Assembly: GCA_037440065.1 (NCBI GenBank) | Contig: JBBIUV010000020.1 | Span: forward strand, 1-64,000 | DNA length: 64,000 nt | Direction of reading: 5' to 3' | Source of the DNA: UBA1563 sp037440065 | GTDB lineage: Bacteria > Bacteroidota > Ignavibacteria > Ignavibacteriales > Ignavibacteriaceae | Part shown: positions 60,668 through 64,000 of the stretch, in pieces | How the letters are laid out: each line of letters starts with the position of its first letter | Position numbering within the stretch: the stretch's first letter is position 1 | Translations under genes and position numbers: made by a program | The notes under the pieces: generated by a model | The model's input: only the letters and a program-made list of their open reading frames with translations | Told to the model about the DNA's origin: nothing | Databases searched by the model: none

Positions 60668-62938
60668 ATGAAAATTACCAAACAAGATGCTCTCGATTAT
60701 CACAGTTCCGGTAGAAAAGGAAAGATTGAAGTTATTCCTTCAAAGCCCTGCCAAACACAGCGCGATCTTTCTTTAGCATACACTCCCGGAGTTGCAGATC
60801 CATGTTTAGATATTGAAAAAAATCCCGAACTCGCTTATGAGTATACGGCAAAAGGAAATTTGGTTGCGGTTGTAAGTAACGGAACCGCCGTACTCGGTTT
60901 AGGCAACATCGGCGCGTTAGCAGGTAAACCTGTTATGGAAGGAAAAGGAGTGCTCTTTAAACGATTTGCAGATATTGATGTGTTTGATATTGAGTTAAAC
61001 ACACTTGATCCGAAAGAAGTAATTCGCACAGTACAAATTCTTGAACCAACTTTCGGCGGAATTAATCTTGAAGACATTAAAGCTCCGGAATGCTTTTACA
61101 TTGAAGAAGAATTAAAAAGAACAATGAACATTCCAGTCTTTCACGATGATCAGCATGGCACCGCAATTATTAGCGGAGCGGCTCTATTGAATGCTTGTGA
61201 AATGGCGAAAAAAGATTTGTCAAAGATAAAAATAACTTTTAACGGAGCGGGCGCATCTGCAAATGCTTGTGCGAATCTTTACGTTAAACTTGGTGTTAAA
61301 AAAGAAAACATCACCATGTGCGACAGTAAGGGAGTTATCTTTAAAGGTCGTACGGAAGGGATGAACGAATTTAAAGAAGTTTATGCACAAGATACAAAAG
61401 CAAGAACGTTAGCGGAAGCTATCACTGGAGCTGATGTTTTTGTTGGACTTTCCGTTGCCAATTGTGTTACTAAAGAAATGGTTCAGTCTATGGCTGCCGA
61501 TCCGGTAGTATTTGCACTTGCGAATCCAAAACCTGAGATCAGTTATGATGACGCAAAAGCTGCAAGAAAAGATGTTATCATTGCTACAGGCAGATCGGAT
61601 TATCCGAATCAAGTTAATAACGTGCTCGGATTCCCCTTTATTTTCAGAGGTGCTTTGGATGTTCGTGCAACTGGGATAAATGACGAAATGAAACTCGCTG
61701 CATCAAAAGCTTTGGCTGAACTTGCAAGAGAAGAAGTTCCAGACGTTGTTTTACGCGCTTACGGCGGCAAGCCAATTGAATTTGGACGCGATTATATTAT
61801 TCCAAAACCGTTTGATCCACGTGTATTAACTTACGTTGCGCCTGCAGTTGCAAAAGCAGCAATCGAAACCGGTGTTGCAAAGTACCCGATCACCGATTGG
61901 GAAGTTTATAAAGAGCAGCTTCGTGAACGACAAGGATTATCGAAACAGATTATCAGAAGAACAATAGAAAAAGCAAAATCAAATCCGAGAAGAATTGTTT
62001 TCCCAGAAGGAAATCATATTAAAATATTAAAAGCTGCTCAGATCTTGGTTGAAGAAAAAATCGCCGATCCTATTCTGCTTGGGAACAAGAAAGAGATCAA
62101 CACGATGATCGAAGAACATCATATCGACAGCACAGGCTTTACGATTATCGATCCTACCGAACATGATAAAATTGAAGTGTATGCGGAACAGTATTATAAA
62201 CTGCGACAGCGTAGAGGAGTTTCAAAATTAACTGCCGAACGGATGATCCGTTTGGGAAATTATTTCGGCGCAATGATGGTACGCATGGGTGACGCAGATG
62301 GAATGATCTCCGGCTTAACAACTTCTTATCCGCAGACAATAAAACCGGCGCTGGAAATTATTCACACCGCTGAAGGGGTGAACAGAGTTTCCGGTATGTA
62401 CATTGTTCTTGCTCAAAAAAATGTTTATTTCTTTGCAGATACCACTGTAAACGTTGATCCTTCGGCGGAAGAATTAGTTGAAATTGCTTACCTCTCTGCT
62501 AAAACTGCACAGCGTTTTAATATGGTTCCGAATATCGCAATGCTTTCGTTCAGTAATTTCGGGTCGGCGCAATATCCGCAGTCTAATAAAGTTAGAGCCG
62601 CCGTTGAAATGATGAAAAAGAAATATCCCGAACTTACCGTTGACGGTGAAATGCAGGTTGATGCCGCCGTTGTGCCTGAAGAATTACATGAGTACTTCCC
62701 CTTCTCCAATTTAAAAGGAAGCGCGAACGTGCTCATTTTCCCGAATCTTGATGCTGGAAATATTGCCTACAAACTTTTATGGAGAATCGGCGGCGCGGAA
62801 GTTATCGGTCCGATCATTATGGGATTGAGCAAACCGGTTCACGTTCTGCAGAAAGGGGCAGAGATCGAACACATTGTTGATATGGCTGCAATTGCAGTAG
62901 TTGAAGCGAATGAAAAAGAAGTTGCCGGTATTCAGTAA
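60668..62938 (+). CDS. maeB: NADP-dependent malic enzyme with phosphotransacetylase-like domain
   Basis: A 756-residue two-domain protein. Residues 1-410 are a malic enzyme: LSLAYTPGVADPC, VVSNGTAVLGLGNIG, FHDDQHGTAII and the NAD(P)-binding FNGAGASANA. Residues about 425-756 resemble phosphotransacetylase: RIVFPEGNHIKILKAAQ, DGMISGLTTSYPQTIKPAL, VDGEMQVDAAV, NVLIFPNLDAGNIAYKLL. The first domain converts malate to pyruvate and CO2; the second usually binds acetyl-CoA as a regulator, not a catalyst. AAGGA before the ATG at 60668. Followed by a terminator. Confidence 0.94.
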   Translation: MKITKQDALDYHSSGRKGKIEVIPSKPCQTQRDLSLAYTPGVADPCLDIEKNPELAYEYTAKGNLVAVVSNGTAVLGLGNIGALAGKPVMEGKGVLFKRFADIDVFDIELNTLDPKEVIRTVQILEPTFGGINLEDIKAPECFYIEEELKRTMNIPVFHDDQHGTAIISGAALLNACEMAKKDLSKIKITFNGAGASANACANLYVKLGVKKENITMCDSKGVIFKGRTEGMNEFKEVYAQDTKARTLAEAITGADVFVGLSVANCVTKEMVQSMAADPVVFALANPKPEISYDDAKAARKDVIIATGRSDYPNQVNNVLGFPFIFRGALDVRATGINDEMKLAASKALAELAREEVPDVVLRAYGGKPIEFGRDYIIPKPFDPRVLTYVAPAVAKAAIETGVAKYPITDWEVYKEQLRERQGLSKQIIRRTIEKAKSNPRRIVFPEGNHIKILKAAQILVEEKIADPILLGNKKEINTMIEEHHIDSTGFTIIDPTEHDKIEVYAEQYYKLRQRRGVSKLTAERMIRLGNYFGAMMVRMGDADGMISGLTTSYPQTIKPALEIIHTAEGVNRVSGMYIVLAQKNVYFFADTTVNVDPSAEELVEIAYLSAKTAQRFNMVPNIAMLSFSNFGSAQYPQSNKVRAAVEMMKKKYPELTVDGEMQVDAAVVPEELHEYFPFSNLKGSANVLIFPNLDAGNIAYKLLWRIGGAEVIGPIIMGLSKPVHVLQKGAEIEHIVDMAAIAVVEANEKEVAGIQ

Positions 62939-62980
62939 GTAGTGATCAGTCGGCAGTTTGCTGATTAAGATAAATTGAAT

Positions 62981-63020
62981 AAACCCTCCGGTGTTTTTAA
63001 AATGCCGGAGGGTTTTTTGT
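62981..63020 (+). terminator. Intrinsic terminator after maeB
   Basis: AAACCCTCCGG (62981-62991) / CCGGAGGGTTT (63005-63015) followed by more T. Perfect 11-bp stem. Confidence 0.93.
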
Positions 63021-63194
63021 TTGAAATTAGATAAACCATCTCCTAACTCAAATAACCAAATCTTTAGAAATAGCCGTTATACAGAATATATTTATCGATA
63101 AACAATAAAATTATCTTGACAAACGGAATTCGATTACTTATTTTCAATCCGACAAAACTATTTTTTTATCGCATCCATAAAACGGAGTTGAAAA

Positions 63195-64000
63195 ATGAAA
63201 TCGTTAAAAGACAATTCGAGGGAGTCTAATTATGTATTAAAAATATTGATCGATCTTTTGTGGTACGGAGGCCTCTTCGCTTCAATGATTTTAGTTTTGA
63301 CGACGCTAGCATTTAATTTTTCAGCTTTCGGTTTAATAAATTTAAAAACACCAGTTGTTTGTGTTGAATTGAATCATCATACGTATAGGTTTAACTCACA
63401 GTATGCAGAAGCAAGAAGAACTGATTCATTCGTAGATGATTTTGTTAACAGCAAGCTAGCGAGTGAGTTGTATTTCCCGGCTTCCGGTGAGATAGAAGCG
63501 ATTGAACAATTATACGGATTAGAGTATAGCAAGTTCAAATTTCTCCCGGCTGGTGTAAAACTTGGTGGAGTTGGTTATGGGAATGTAAAAAGATTGATGC
63601 CTGTAAGATACTTTTCGCTCAAAGAGATTCCGCACTTTGCAATCGGACTTTCATTTCTTTCTTTTACTGCAACAACGTTTTTACTTATTATCTTGTATAG
63701 TGTAAGAGAGTTATTTAAAAGCTCAGTTAACGGAGATTCTTTCTCACAAGAGAATGCTAATCGACTAAAATATATTGGCATTTACTTTTTACTTGGCGAA
63801 ATTGTTCGAATATTTATTTCTTATTGGGTTAACAATTCCGTAGCAAGAACTGAATGGGTTAATGCTATTCGTCAATCTTATTATCCGTCTTTTAATGATA
63901 TTAATTTTGCGATGCTTTTTGCGGGAATAGTTTTTCTGATTCTCTCCAAAGTATTCCAACTTGGCGCTGTAATAAAAGAAGAAAACGACTTAACGGTGTG
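63195..64000 (+). CDS. DUF2975-family membrane protein (3' truncated by window edge)
   Basis: The frame is open from ATG 63195 to the window end (268 codons). Membrane helices lie at about 18-45, 153-175, 195-215 and 233-252, with an extracytoplasmic loop between the first two. The segment GDSFSQENANRLKYIGIY and the final FQLGAVIKEENDLTV match the DUF2975 pattern (F-S-x-E-N-x-x-R-L-K-x-I-G ... E-E-x-D-L-T-V). Such proteins are usually followed by a small Cro/CI-type regulator; that gene would lie beyond the window. GGAG at 63184-63187 supports the start. Confidence 0.82.
   Translation, partial: MKSLKDNSRESNYVLKILIDLLWYGGLFASMILVLTTLAFNFSAFGLINLKTPVVCVELNHHTYRFNSQYAEARRTDSFVDDFVNSKLASELYFPASGEIEAIEQLYGLEYSKFKFLPAGVKLGGVGYGNVKRLMPVRYFSLKEIPHFAIGLSFLSFTATTFLLIILYSVRELFKSSVNGDSFSQENANRLKYIGIYFLLGEIVRIFISYWVNNSVARTEWVNAIRQSYYPSFNDINFAMLFAGIVFLILSKVFQLGAVIKEENDLTV

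Overview
The window looks like a chromosome segment of an Ignavibacteria-like bacterium (Bacteroidota/Chlorobi group). This is inferred from at least six secreted proteins with a type IX secretion (T9SS) tail of the form NYPNPFNP...GIY.Y...KKM(I/L)LL(K/R), from Gram-negative envelope genes (an Omp85 protein, several outer-membrane barrels, lipoproteins, MlaE, KdsC), from low G+C, and from a conserved translation block (rplM-rpsI-rpsB-tsf-pyrH-frr). I saw no rRNA, tRNA, CRISPR array, transposase or prophage gene.

Layout. 1-4924: the end of one T9SS gene, a nine-haem extracellular cytochrome with a T9SS tail nearly identical to that of its upstream neighbour, and two outer-membrane proteins. 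5173-10416: five co-directional metabolic genes (isocitrate/isopropylmalate-type dehydrogenase, HMG-CoA-lyase family, class III CoA-transferase, two-subunit isopropylmalate-isomerase-type hydro-lyase). The best reading is a CoA-dependent citramalate route joining acetyl-CoA plus pyruvate to 2-oxobutyrate. 10621-18164: a MORN-repeat protein and a loose polyamine neighbourhood (N-carbamoylputrescine amidase, agmatine deiminase, deoxyhypusine-synthase-like protein) with a T9SS protein, an FKBP isomerase and a metallo-hydrolase. 18224-20584: acetyltransferase, SDR epimerase and a TonB-like anchored protein. 20700-24690: ribosomal/translation block. 24839-33185: envelope genes (L,D-transpeptidase-like, lipoprotein, Omp85), yicC-gmk-rpoZ, uracil-DNA glycosylase, dnaB and a DUF1460 amidase-like protein. 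33186-37160: an A+T-rich segment with a TylF-type methyltransferase and a large T9SS propeller protein. 37271-39020: endonuclease IV and an RmlD-like SDR, minus strand.

39105-46211 (minus strand) is the most unusual part. It is a tightly overlapped operon: T9SS protein, PqqD-like peptide-binding protein, ATP-grasp ligase, PLP-dependent fold-III decarboxylase, a urea-transporter/M23-peptidase fusion, TPR protein and outer-membrane barrel. It has the composition of a dedicated synthesis-and-export system for a small amino-acid-derived or peptide product, and I cannot match it to a described pathway.

46458-64000: glutamate/dicarboxylate symporter, kdsC, transglutaminase-like protein, OM protein and rmlB, then a PEGA lipoprotein, a giant T9SS metalloprotease, DUF2892 protein, GroES paralogue, histidine ammonia-lyase with a variant MIO triad, HflX, MlaE-type permease, a malic enzyme/phosphotransacetylase fusion and a truncated DUF2975 gene. 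Intergenic regions carry strong intrinsic terminators and, directly after several stop codons, short tandem repeats with a 7-bp period.
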